DNA from: Treponema sp.
GTDB taxonomy: Bacteria > Spirochaetota > Spirochaetia > Treponematales > Breznakiellaceae
Direction of reading: 5' to 3'
Length of the DNA stretch: 6,038 nt
Assembly: GCA_031257595.1 (NCBI GenBank)
Contig: JAIROH010000061.1
Coordinates: 1 to 6,038, forward strand
Made by a program: the position numbers and the translations under genes. Of this stretch, positions 1 to 5,930 are shown in pieces; the stretch's first letter is position 1, and each line of letters starts with the position of its first letter. The notes beneath the pieces are model-generated. The model made no database searches. It saw only the letters and a list, made by a program, of their open reading frames with translations, and was not told where the DNA came from.

Positions 1-47
1 CAACGTAGTTGGCGCATCATCGTTGCCCTATTATTTTTCTCGTTTTT

Positions 48-67
48 CTGCGAAAAACTGCGAAAAA
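48..67. repeat. Tandem 10-bp direct repeat in AT-rich spacer
   Basis: CTGCGAAAAA occurs twice back to back (48-57 and 58-67). The first copy also pairs with the preceding GTTTTTC (42-48) to give a small hairpin with a 3-nt loop. Nothing ties it to a function. It lies downstream of the reductase gene, and on the minus strand it gives two T5 runs beyond the 81-116 hairpin. Confidence 0.4.
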
Positions 68-80
68 TCCACATTAAAGT

Positions 81-116
81 AGCACTGATTTATTCGCATT
101 CGAATAAATCAGTGCT
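81..116. repeat. Perfect 16-bp inverted repeat, 4-nt loop
   Basis: AGCACTGATTTATTCG (81-96) and its exact reverse complement (101-116) flank the loop CATT. It begins about 50 nt beyond the stop codon of the minus-strand reductase gene, so it is placed where a 3'-end hairpin would be. The stem is AT-rich and no T-run follows immediately on either strand; on the minus strand T5 runs come only after about 13 nt. A bidirectional terminator, an mRNA 3'-end stabiliser or a small mobile palindrome are all possible. The rest of 1-165 shows no gene. Confidence 0.6.
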
Positions 117-165
117 TCCCTAACAGTTTATAACAAACAAGGAAGGTTTTCAAGGATGCCTGGGT

Positions 166-1254
166 TCATCCGGCTTTTGCGATATACGCAAGCCGCTCTA
201 TTATGGGGAGATGCTGGGTACAGGCCGACTCGCACTGGCCACAGGCGACGCATTTTCCGGCTTCACCGGGGCCAAGGTTCCAGTGCATCAAAAGCCGATC
301 CTTCATCGCGTTGTCTCCGTTTTTTTTAAGGAGTTTCTGATTGTAGGCGTCCATAAAGCGCGGTATGGGTATGTCCTGGGGACAGTCGTCACAGTAGGCG
401 CAGCCCGTACAGATCCCTTCAAAGGAGGTTGTCGCCTGGGTTTTAAGCAGCGCCAGATCTTCTCCGGTTCTGGGCTCGTAGCCTTCCATCGCGCCAAGGG
501 CTTCGGCTACATCCTCCTTGTTGCGGAAACCAACGAGGGTTACGGTGATATCCCTGTGATCCCAGAGAAAACGGAGACCCGCTTCGACGGCGCTTTCGCC
601 GTCCCTCATAATAAAGCCGAAAAGTTCGGGGTGTTCGGGGACAATGCCGCCCCCCAGGGGGTTCATCACGACCGCGCCGAGTTTTTTTGCCCGAATGGCG
701 TTAAAAGCCTTCTCTCTGGTTCTGTAGTTGTAGGCTGAATAACCGAACAGTACCCCCTCAAAGACCCCTTCCATAAGGAGGGTTTCGATCTCGTTCTGGA
801 TAAGGTGGCTCGAAACGCAGATGTGCCGGACAAGGCCCTCTTCCTTGAGCTTGCGGAACGTGTCAAGTATCCCGTCCTTTTTCCGGGCCTCCCAGTTTTC
901 AAGACTTGTGATACACCATATATGGTAAAAGTCGATGGCGGGGATATCAAGCCGTTTAAGCTGGGCTTCTATTTCCTTTCGTATACCGTCTTCTGTGGTT
1001 TTGAAGGTTTTGGTCGCCGCATAGTAGGGAAGGTTCCGTTTTCTCAGCTCCGCAAAACCCTTGCCAAAGACGGTTTCGCTTTTGCCGTCGAAATAGCCGG
1101 GGGCGGTGTCGAAGTAGGTAACGCCCCCTTCCGCGGCCTGAATCATCATTTCAACGCATTTTTCATGGTCGTCTATGTGCCCGAAACGCATCCCCCCAAA
1201 ACCCAGAAGGGAAACCTTTTTGCCTGTCTGCCCATAATCCCTGTAAATCACCAC
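166..1254 (-). CDS. Aldo/keto reductase with C-terminal 4Fe-4S region
   Basis: A 362-residue, probably NAD(P)H-dependent cytosolic oxidoreductase of the aldo/keto reductase superfamily, subfamily with a ferredoxin-like tail. The barrel covers about residues 1-260. The catalytic tetrad is visible as Asp49 (FDTAP), Tyr54 (GY), Lys82 (ATK) and His111 (FYHIW). The tail has two cysteine sets: Cys282, 285, 288, 291 and Cys335, 338, 341, 345. These suit two [4Fe-4S] clusters, although the usual Pro after the last cysteine is Thr here. The length is normal for this subfamily. The start is GTG preceded by AAGGGGGG; a second GTG follows immediately, so the true start could be one codon later. The gene has its own promoter upstream and is probably a separate unit from the dehydrogenase operon. 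The physiological substrate cannot be read from sequence. Confidence 0.93.
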   Translation of the reverse strand: MVIYRDYGQTGKKVSLLGFGGMRFGHIDDHEKCVEMMIQAAEGGVTYFDTAPGYFDGKSETVFGKGFAELRKRNLPYYAATKTFKTTEDGIRKEIEAQLKRLDIPAIDFYHIWCITSLENWEARKKDGILDTFRKLKEEGLVRHICVSSHLIQNEIETLLMEGVFEGVLFGYSAYNYRTREKAFNAIRAKKLGAVVMNPLGGGIVPEHPELFGFIMRDGESAVEAGLRFLWDHRDITVTLVGFRNKEDVAEALGAMEGYEPRTGEDLALLKTQATTSFEGICTGCAYCDDCPQDIPIPRFMDAYNQKLLKKNGDNAMKDRLLMHWNLGPGEAGKCVACGQCESACTQHLPIIERLAYIAKAG

Positions 1255-1288
1255 GCCCCCCTTGTTATATTGTTGTAGAGCTGTTTCT

Positions 1289-1317
1289 ATTGTATGTACA
1301 GGCGGATTTTATAGCAA
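1289..1317 (-). promoter_or_regulatory. Predicted sigma70-type promoter of the reductase gene
   Basis: Read on the minus strand, TTGCTA (1312-1317) and TACAAT (1289-1294) are separated by exactly 17 bp. This predicts transcription from about 1282, giving a leader of roughly 28 nt before the GTG start at 1254. It makes the reductase independent of the upstream regulator gene. Confidence 0.5.
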
Positions 1318-1335
1318 TACGCCATGGAAAACGGC

Positions 1336-1366
1336 AGACGCCCCGCGCTGACTTTCATGGGCGTCT
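1336..1366 (-). terminator. Possible terminator after the GntR-type gene
   Basis: AGACGCCC (1336-1343) and GGGCGTCT (1359-1366) form a perfect 8-bp GC-rich stem with a 15-nt loop, between the regulator stop and the reductase promoter. On the minus strand the stem is followed by GCCGTTTT, a weak T-tract; on the plus strand TTT follows directly. The position fits transcript termination for the regulator, but neither side is a classic intrinsic terminator. A second small hairpin (1423-1442, arms CCTAAAACT and AGTTTTGGG) lies closer to the regulator stop. Confidence 0.35.
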
Positions 1367-1454
1367 TTTCGCCTTATCGTGAACTTTGAATTGCCGCTAA
1401 AAGGGGCGGGGAGGTTCATTTTCCTAAAACTTCAGTTTTGGGATTGGCCTGCGG

Positions 1455-2156
1455 TTAGTCTTTTTTCCCGTTTCCTGCCCCGAGGTTCCGCCAGGCTTTT
1501 TTCAGGTGGTTTTCCATGGCGGCCGCGGCCCTGTCCGCGTCGCCGTCCTGTATCGCCTCAAAAATTGTCATGTGGTCTTCGATGCTTTTCGCGGGCTGGC
1601 CGGGTATGTCCAGCGTGGCTTTGCGGGATTCCGCCATAAGTTCACCGACAAGCTCCGATATAACGGCAAAGGCTTTGTTTTGCGATGCTCTGGCGACTTC
1701 CAGGTGAAACTGGTTATCCCCTTTTATGCCGTTTCCGCCTTCTTCTACCTCGGACTGCATATTGAGTATGGCGCTGTACATCTGGGAAACCTGCTGCTTG
1801 GTGGCGTTTTTTGCCGCCAGGGCCGCCATGTGGACTTCCAGGTGAAGCCGTACGTCGATAATATCGGCGGCAAATTTGGTGTCCTGGGCGGCCATTGCCG
1901 AAAGCGGGGAAAGGACGTTTTCCACCGAAACCGAATTGACATAGTTCCCCCCGCCTGTTACCGAATAAATGAAGCCCATGCTTTCCAGGGCCCTGAGGGC
2001 TTCCCGCAGGCTGGTCCTGCTTACCCCCATTTCTTCGGCCAGAACCCTTTCGGGGGGCAGTTTTTGGCCTACCTTGAGGATGCCGCTGTGGATCCGCCGG
2101 ATAATCATCTCCACTACTTCTTCGTAGATCCGTTTGTGCTGTAAATGTTCAAACAT
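1455..2156 (-). CDS. GntR-family regulator, FadR subfamily (FCD domain)
   Basis: A 233-residue DNA-binding regulator. Residues 1-75 form the winged helix: the QKLPPERVLAEEMGVSRTSL stretch, recognition helix around 46-57, and a wing with a Gly triplet at 68-70. Residues about 85-225 fit the all-helical FCD ligand domain, with the metal-binding pattern Asp147, His151, His195 and His217. FCD proteins typically sense small organic acids. I chose the ATG at 2156 because AGGGA sits 5 nt upstream. An in-frame ATG at 2192 would add 12 residues but has no Shine-Dalgarno and falls in the likely promoter. The gene is divergent from the dehydrogenase operon, the usual arrangement for a local repressor in the style of PdhR. 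The inducer is unknown: pyruvate, lactate, acetoin or another acid are all possible. Confidence 0.9.
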   Translation of the reverse strand: MFEHLQHKRIYEEVVEMIIRRIHSGILKVGQKLPPERVLAEEMGVSRTSLREALRALESMGFIYSVTGGGNYVNSVSVENVLSPLSAMAAQDTKFAADIIDVRLHLEVHMAALAAKNATKQQVSQMYSAILNMQSEVEEGGNGIKGDNQFHLEVARASQNKAFAVISELVGELMAESRKATLDIPGQPAKSIEDHMTIFEAIQDGDADRAAAAMENHLKKAWRNLGAGNGKKD

Positions 2157-2197
2157 GCTTTTCCCTGTAACCGGTTTGCTTTTAATTGGCATATAAA

Positions 2198-2225
2198 TAA
2201 TACCAATCTTTTTATTGTAATACCA
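2198..2225. promoter_or_regulatory. Predicted GntR/FadR-type operator
   Basis: TTGTAATACCA (2215-2225) matches the FadR-subfamily operator consensus TNGTNNNACNA at every fixed position. Its right part, TAATACCA, recurs at 2198-2205, exactly 20 bp away, about two helical turns. A further loose palindrome, ATTGG...CCAAT, spans 2185-2207. The full site covers the -35 box of the dehydrogenase promoter. It also lies close to AT-rich -10-like sequence read the other way (TATTAT, 2202-2197), so the divergent regulator may control itself as well. Confidence 0.5.
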
Positions 2226-2243
2226 CTTTTAATCTGTTATACT
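2215..2243 (+). promoter_or_regulatory. Predicted sigma70-type promoter of the E1/E2 operon
   Basis: TTGTAA (2215-2220) and TATACT (2238-2243) are spaced by 17 bp. Transcription would begin near 2250, giving a leader of about 27 nt before the GTG start. The -35 box is the left half of the predicted repressor site, so repressor binding would directly block RNA polymerase. Confidence 0.6.
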
Positions 2244-2263
2244 GGCTATGTCAAGTTTCTTGT

Positions 2264-2269
2264 AGGAGG
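2264..2269 (+). promoter_or_regulatory. Strong RBS that sets the E1 alpha start
   Basis: AGGAGG lies 7 nt before GTG at 2277. The open frame extends upstream to 2145, but that extension crosses the promoter and operator and has no such site. The GTG is therefore the start. Confidence 0.85.
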
Positions 2270-2276
2270 AAAACCC

Positions 2277-3266
2277 GTGAAACAGGAAAATAAATACGGC
2301 AGGGAAAAGCTGCTGGATATCTATCGCGTTATGAAGCAGATTCGCCTGTTTGAGGAAACGGCGTTCCGGTTTTTTCAGGAAAACAAACTTCGGGGTTCCG
2401 TACACCTTTGTATCGGCCAGGAGGCCGTAAGTGGCGCCGTTATAGGCCTTTTGAACGACGGCGACTATATCACATCTACCCACAGAGGGCACGGCCACGG
2501 CATTGCCAAAAGCCGCGATTTAAAGAGCGCCTTTTCGGAACTTATGGGGAAAGAAGCCGGCTTTTGCCACGGCAGGGGCGGCTCGATGCATATCTGCGAT
2601 CTGGCAAAAGGGAACCTTGGGGCCAATGCCATAGTCGGCGGGGGGCTTCCCATTGCCGTCGGCGGCGCCCTTGCGCAGAAGCTGCGGAAGCAGAAGCATG
2701 TGACGGTTTCGTTTTTCGGCGACGGGGCAAGTAACCAGGGAACCTTTCACGAAGCCCTGAACCTGGCTTCGGTCTGGAAGCTGCCGGTAATCTTTGTCTG
2801 CGAAAACAACGGTTTCGGCATTTCGGTTCCGGTAAAACAGTCCACCTCGGTAAAGGACATCGCCGTCAGGGCGGCCGGTTACGATATGCCCGGCCATGTG
2901 GTGGACGGCAACGACGTTATCGCGATCCTTGATGTTTTCTCGCAATGCAAGGAAAGAGCGCTTGCCGGAGAAGGTCCTTCATTGATAGAGGCCAAGACCT
3001 ACCGCTGGAAAGGCCACTGGACCGGCGACCCGGAAGTGTACCGTACCAGGGAAGAGGTCGAGGCATGGATGGAAAAATGCCCCCTGAAACGGTTCCGGGC
3101 CTACCTTCTGGAAAACAAAATCGCCGATGAAAAAGAACTTGGCGAAATTGACGGCAGCGCCCAGGCCGATGTCGACGACGCGGCGCAGTTTGCCCTTTCC
3201 GCGCCGGAACCGGATCCGGCCCATGTAATGGACGGCATGTATGTCGAAGGAGCGTACCCACTATGA
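2277..3266 (+). CDS. acoA: ThDP-dependent dehydrogenase E1 alpha (acetoin/pyruvate type)
   Basis: A 329-residue E1 alpha subunit. Together with E1 beta it binds thiamine diphosphate and Mg2+, decarboxylates or cleaves the substrate, and transfers the acyl or acetyl unit to the lipoyl arm of E2. The thiamine diphosphate motif runs from GDG (148-150) to NN (177-178). The His-rich loop HRGHGHG is at 69-75. The C-terminal loop is GHWTGDPEVYR (246-256), which resembles acetoin-dehydrogenase AcoA proteins more than the GHSxxDP form usual in pyruvate dehydrogenase E1 alpha. The length matches the AcoA group. It is first in the operon, under its own promoter, and its TGA overlaps the next ATG (ATGA). 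The symbol reflects the closest family; pyruvate or 2-oxobutyrate as the real substrate is not excluded. Confidence 0.93.
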   Translation: MKQENKYGREKLLDIYRVMKQIRLFEETAFRFFQENKLRGSVHLCIGQEAVSGAVIGLLNDGDYITSTHRGHGHGIAKSRDLKSAFSELMGKEAGFCHGRGGSMHICDLAKGNLGANAIVGGGLPIAVGGALAQKLRKQKHVTVSFFGDGASNQGTFHEALNLASVWKLPVIFVCENNGFGISVPVKQSTSVKDIAVRAAGYDMPGHVVDGNDVIAILDVFSQCKERALAGEGPSLIEAKTYRWKGHWTGDPEVYRTREEVEAWMEKCPLKRFRAYLLENKIADEKELGEIDGSAQADVDDAAQFALSAPEPDPAHVMDGMYVEGAYPL

Positions 3267-4246
3267 GCGTTAAAACCTATGCGAACGCGATACGAGACGT
3301 ATTGGCGGAAGAAATGCGCCGGGATCCGGAAGTTTTTCTTATGGGCGAAGATATCGCCAAACAGGGGGGAATCTTCGGATGTACCCGCGGCCTGCTTGAA
3401 GAATTCGGCGAAGACAGGGTAAGGAACACCCCCATTTCGGAAAACACGTTTGTCGGAGCGGGCGTCGGAGCGGCCAGCGTCGGCATGAGACCCGTCGTGG
3501 AGCTCATGTACATGGACTTTCTTTATCTGGCGATGGATCAGGTGCTGAACCAGGCGGCCAAAATCCGCTACATGTTCGGCGGAAAGGTAAAAGTTCCGCT
3601 TGTAATCCGGGGCCAGCAGGGAATAGGCCGCGGCAACGGCGCCCAGCATTCCCAATCCGTAGAGTCCATGATGATGAACATTCCCGGCATCAAGGTGGTT
3701 TGTCCTTCGACTCCCGCCGACGCCGCGGGGTTGCTCCGTACGGCGATACGGGACGACAACCCGGTGTTGTTTTTTGAACACAAGGCCCTGTACGCTACCA
3801 AGGGCGAAGTTCCCGACGACAGGGAATTTGCCGTTCCGTTCGGCAAAGCGGAAATTGTCCGGGAGGGAAAAGACGCGACGATAGTGGCGAATTTTCTGTA
3901 CCGCGGAAAATCGCTGGAAGCGGCGGAACTTCTCGCGAAAGAAGGAATCTCCGCCGAGCTGATCGATCCCCGTACGCTGGTTCCTCTGGATATAGACACG
4001 ATTGCCGCTTCGGTAAAAAAAACCGGCCGGCTTGTAACGGTTCACGAAGCCCACAAAAACATGGGCTGGGGTACCGAGGTTGCCGCCCAGGTTACCGAAA
4101 AAGTCTTTGCGTATCTCGACGCTCCGCCTGAAAGGGTAGGCTCAAAGATGTGCTCACTTCCGTTTAATTTGGGACTTGAAAACGCCGTTGTTCCCCAGGT
4201 TGCGGATATTGTGACGGCGGTAAAGAAAACCCTCTACAAAGCCTAA
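3263..4246 (+). CDS. acoB: ThDP-dependent dehydrogenase E1 beta (acetoin/pyruvate type)
   Basis: A 327-residue E1 beta subunit of the alpha2-beta2 decarboxylase. The N-terminal transketolase-like pyrimidine-binding domain (about 4-178) shows GEDIA (28-32), PISEN with Glu60, the presumed cofactor-activating glutamate, and the conserved AQHSQS with active-site His129. The transketolase C-terminal domain (about 195-315) begins near the IVREGKDATIVAN stretch and includes LIDPRTLVPLD (233-243) and VTVHEAHKNMGWG (258-270). The length is normal. Its ATG overlaps the E1 alpha stop by 4 bp, so the two subunits are probably translationally coupled; GAAGGAG lies 10 nt upstream, inside E1 alpha. The substrate is uncertain between acetoin and pyruvate, as for its partner. 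Confidence 0.94.
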   Translation: MSVKTYANAIRDVLAEEMRRDPEVFLMGEDIAKQGGIFGCTRGLLEEFGEDRVRNTPISENTFVGAGVGAASVGMRPVVELMYMDFLYLAMDQVLNQAAKIRYMFGGKVKVPLVIRGQQGIGRGNGAQHSQSVESMMMNIPGIKVVCPSTPADAAGLLRTAIRDDNPVLFFEHKALYATKGEVPDDREFAVPFGKAEIVREGKDATIVANFLYRGKSLEAAELLAKEGISAELIDPRTLVPLDIDTIAASVKKTGRLVTVHEAHKNMGWGTEVAAQVTEKVFAYLDAPPERVGSKMCSLPFNLGLENAVVPQVADIVTAVKKTLYKA

Positions 4247-4256
4247 GGGGAAACAA

Positions 4257-5627
4257 ATGGCAGAACGAATCATAATGCCCAAACAGGGCCTCCAGATGAC
4301 CGAAGGGACGATCATTGAATGGCTTGTACCGGAAGGCGGAGAAGTCGTTGAGGGGAAGCCGCTTTTCTCGATGGAGACCGACAAGCTTACGATTACCATC
4401 GACGCCATGGTTTCAGGAACCCTCCTTAAAATCGTGGCCGGTCCCGGAGTGACTGTGCCGATTACCGGCCTTATCGCCGTTGTCGGAAAACCCGGCGAAG
4501 ATATTTCCGCGATACTTGCCGTCCCGGATGAAACCGGCCGGGCCGGTTCGGCGGGAGCCGCGGATGTTGCCGCGGCCCGGCTGGGCTTGTCCGCGCCCGC
4601 GGCACCCGCTTCGTCCGGCGAAACGGCAGCCGAACCCATCGCGGCCGGCGGCCGGCGGTTAATTTCGCCCAGAGCGAAATTAACCGCCGAAGAACGCGGC
4701 GTTGACTGGCGCGGTCTCCGGGGCAGCGGCCCCGGCGGTATGATCGTTGAGCGGGACATCCTGGCCGCTGTCCCGGCGGGCGGCGCGGGAGTAAAAGCCA
4801 CCCCGCTGGCGACCAAAACCGCCGCCCTGGCCGGTATAGGCCTTGCCGGGGTGCCAGGCACCGGAATCCGGGGCAAGATCACCAGAGACGACGTGGAAAG
4901 AGCCCGGCAGGGCCGCGCCGCGGGCCGCGCTTTTGAATCCGGCGGGAAGAAGATCGTGCCAATGAAGGGCATGAGGAAGATCATCGCCGAGCGGATGAAG
5001 CAGAGCCAGAACGAAAACGCCCAGACCACCCACAGGGTTTCGGTACGCATGGACGAAGCCGTGCGTCTCCGCGCCGCGCTTGAAAAGGCTGTCGGCTATA
5101 ACGATCTTATAGCGATGGCGGCGGTACGGGCGCTCAGGGACTTCCCGGAGATGAACGCCGAACTTACCCCGGAAGGGATCTGGCAGAAAGAATTTGTCAA
5201 CCTCGGCGTTGCCGTGGCGCTTGACGACGGCCTTATCGTCCCCGTTGTAAAAGACGCCGATCTGCTTTCGCTGAAAGAACTCGCGCTTGCCGTCAAAGAG
5301 CTTGCCGACAAGGCCCGGAAAGGCGGCCTTCAGAGCGACGATTATTCAGGCGGAACTTTCACCCTTTCCAACCTCGGTATGTTCGGCCTTGAGGAATTTA
5401 CCGCGATCATCAATCCCCCCGAAGCGGGCATTCTTGCCGTGGGAATGATTGTCGATACCCCGGTAGCCCTTTCCTGCGGTGAAGACGACGGCAAAAAAGT
5501 CGTGGAAATTCATCCGGTAATGAAACTTACGCTGAGTTACGATCACCGGGTGGTTGACGGAGCGCCGGCGGCAAAGTTCCTTGTCCGCATCAAGGAGTAT
5601 CTGGAAAATCCCTACAAGATGCTCTAG
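4257..5627 (+). CDS. acoC: Dihydrolipoamide acyltransferase E2 with two E3-binding-like domains
   Basis: A 456-residue E2 core protein that takes the acyl group from E1 on its lipoyl arm and transfers it to CoA. Residues 1-78 form a lipoyl domain with the attachment lysine Lys43 in METDKLT. An Ala/Pro/Gly-rich linker follows (about 83-131). Two peripheral-subunit-binding-like segments come next: 134-170 (ISPRAK ... GSGPGG ... DIL) and 181-216 (ATPLATK ... GTGIRG ... DDVERA). The catalytic domain (about 232-456) has TFTLSNLG (367-374) and DHRVVDG with His430 and Asp434. The gene starts 10 bp after the E1 beta stop, with AAGGGGAA as RBS, and closes the visible operon. The double binding domain is uncommon, and neither copy keeps the full set of arginines seen in well-studied E3-binding domains. 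Acetyl transfer is likely; the exact acyl group is not certain. Confidence 0.94.
   Translation: MAERIIMPKQGLQMTEGTIIEWLVPEGGEVVEGKPLFSMETDKLTITIDAMVSGTLLKIVAGPGVTVPITGLIAVVGKPGEDISAILAVPDETGRAGSAGAADVAAARLGLSAPAAPASSGETAAEPIAAGGRRLISPRAKLTAEERGVDWRGLRGSGPGGMIVERDILAAVPAGGAGVKATPLATKTAALAGIGLAGVPGTGIRGKITRDDVERARQGRAAGRAFESGGKKIVPMKGMRKIIAERMKQSQNENAQTTHRVSVRMDEAVRLRAALEKAVGYNDLIAMAAVRALRDFPEMNAELTPEGIWQKEFVNLGVAVALDDGLIVPVVKDADLLSLKELALAVKELADKARKGGLQSDDYSGGTFTLSNLGMFGLEEFTAIINPPEAGILAVGMIVDTPVALSCGEDDGKKVVEIHPVMKLTLSYDHRVVDGAPAAKFLVRIKEYLENPYKML
4653..4689. repeat. Perfect 16-bp inverted repeat inside the E2 coding region
   Basis: CGGCGGTTAATTTCGC (4653-4668) and its exact reverse complement (4674-4689) flank the 5-nt loop CCAGA. 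It encodes residues Arg133 to Ala144, the first helix of the first binding-domain copy. The mRNA should form a very stable hairpin, but no T-run follows, so it is not an intrinsic terminator. Confidence 0.8.
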
Positions 5628-5750
5628 TGTTGTGGCAAAATCAAATGCCGTCGATAGCTTTCGTCCGCATCGCTGATGATCGAGGCAGTTACACGAAAAA
5701 GCCGGGGGTCCTGTCCGCACAACCCGCCACGGACAAGTCCGTGTCGGTGC

Positions 5751-5866
5751 GCAATCCGGCTGTGCCGGATTGCGGCGGAGTTTCCGCGTTGCGGAAAATC
5801 CAGGTAACGCATGGAGGAGTTTTGCCATAGGCAAAACTCCGCTGCAATGTGCTAAAAGCACATTGC
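5751..5866. repeat. Paired 51-nt arms with divergent, self-pairing hairpin tips
   Basis: Arm 1 (5751-5801) and the reverse complement of arm 2 (5816-5866) share the framework GCAAT / ATTGC / (G or A)GC / GGAGTTT / AAA(A or C)TCC. Of 27 framework positions, 25 are identical. In each arm two hairpins interrupt the framework at the same places and with the same lengths: a 13-nt tip (CCGGCTGTGCCGG in arm 1, GTGCTTTTAGCAC in arm 2) and an 11-nt tip (CCGCGTTGCGG, TGCCTATGGCA). The tips agree at only 7 of 24 positions, yet each folds on itself. The spacer between the arms is 5802-5815. Confidence 0.8.
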
Positions 5867-5890
5867 GCTGTCACCCCGCGATGCTTTTTT
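5861..5890 (+). terminator. Candidate intrinsic terminator of the dehydrogenase operon
   Basis: CATTGCG (5861-5867) pairs with CGCGATG (5877-5883) as a 7-bp stem with one G-U pair and a 9-nt loop; then come C and six T residues (5885-5890). It is the only plus-strand stem followed by a T-run downstream of E2. Its left arm overlaps the last hairpin of the foldback element (5844-5866), so the two structures exclude each other. Efficiency cannot be judged from sequence. Confidence 0.45.
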
Positions 5891-5930
5891 GTGGGTGTAC
5901 CTGCCAAAATCCCGGCGATGCGGACGAAAG

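Larger units (their letters stand above)
5658..5930. repeat. 273-bp foldback (MITE-like) element with nested hairpins
   Basis: The ends are a perfect 16-bp inverted repeat, CTTTCGTCCGCATCGC (5658-5673) against 5915-5930. Moving inward, the halves continue to match: GGCAGTTACAC (5684-5694) against 5895-5905 with 10 of 11 complementary, and AAAAAGC (5696-5702) against 5883-5889. The paired 51-nt arms described separately follow. The left half is longer, with about 30 extra bases holding a hairpin CACGGAC-AA-GTCCGTG (5728-5743). It has no coding capacity I would accept and no clear target-site duplication. It could be a non-autonomous mobile element or a structured RNA at the 3' end of the operon. 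Confidence 0.75.

Noticed and set aside
211..1278. Long plus-strand open frames opposite the reductase gene
   Set aside because: They are antisense to a gene with full catalytic and Fe-S motifs and have no recognisable domain; they reflect GC-rich codon structure.
1506..2144. A 212-residue plus-strand open frame opposite the GntR-type gene
   Set aside because: It mirrors the codons of a clearly real regulator, has no RBS and no recognisable motif.
2145..2276. N-terminal extension of E1 alpha to the ATG at 2145
   Set aside because: The extension crosses the predicted promoter and operator, overlaps the divergent regulator start and lacks an RBS; GTG at 2277 has AGGAGG at ideal spacing.
4015..4022. 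Run of eight A residues in E1 beta, possible slippage site
   Set aside because: The frame is intact, it encodes two ordinary lysines at a variable site, and a comparable run exists in the reductase gene (320-327); nothing suggests programmed slippage.
3101..5050. Long minus-strand open frames opposite E1 beta and E2 (up to 317 residues)
   Set aside because: They are antisense shadows: Arg/Pro/Ser-rich composition and no domains, while the plus strand encodes conserved enzymes.
5627..5907. Short open frames on both strands within the foldback element (60-70 residues)
   Set aside because: They run through perfect inverted repeats, lack convincing ribosome binding sites and show no protein-like composition; they are by-products of the palindromic DNA.
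5658..5930. CRISPR array or integron attC site
   Set aside because: There are no regularly spaced direct repeats, and I see no attC core sites of the GTTRRRY/RYYYAAC type at the ends; the repeats are inverted and nested.
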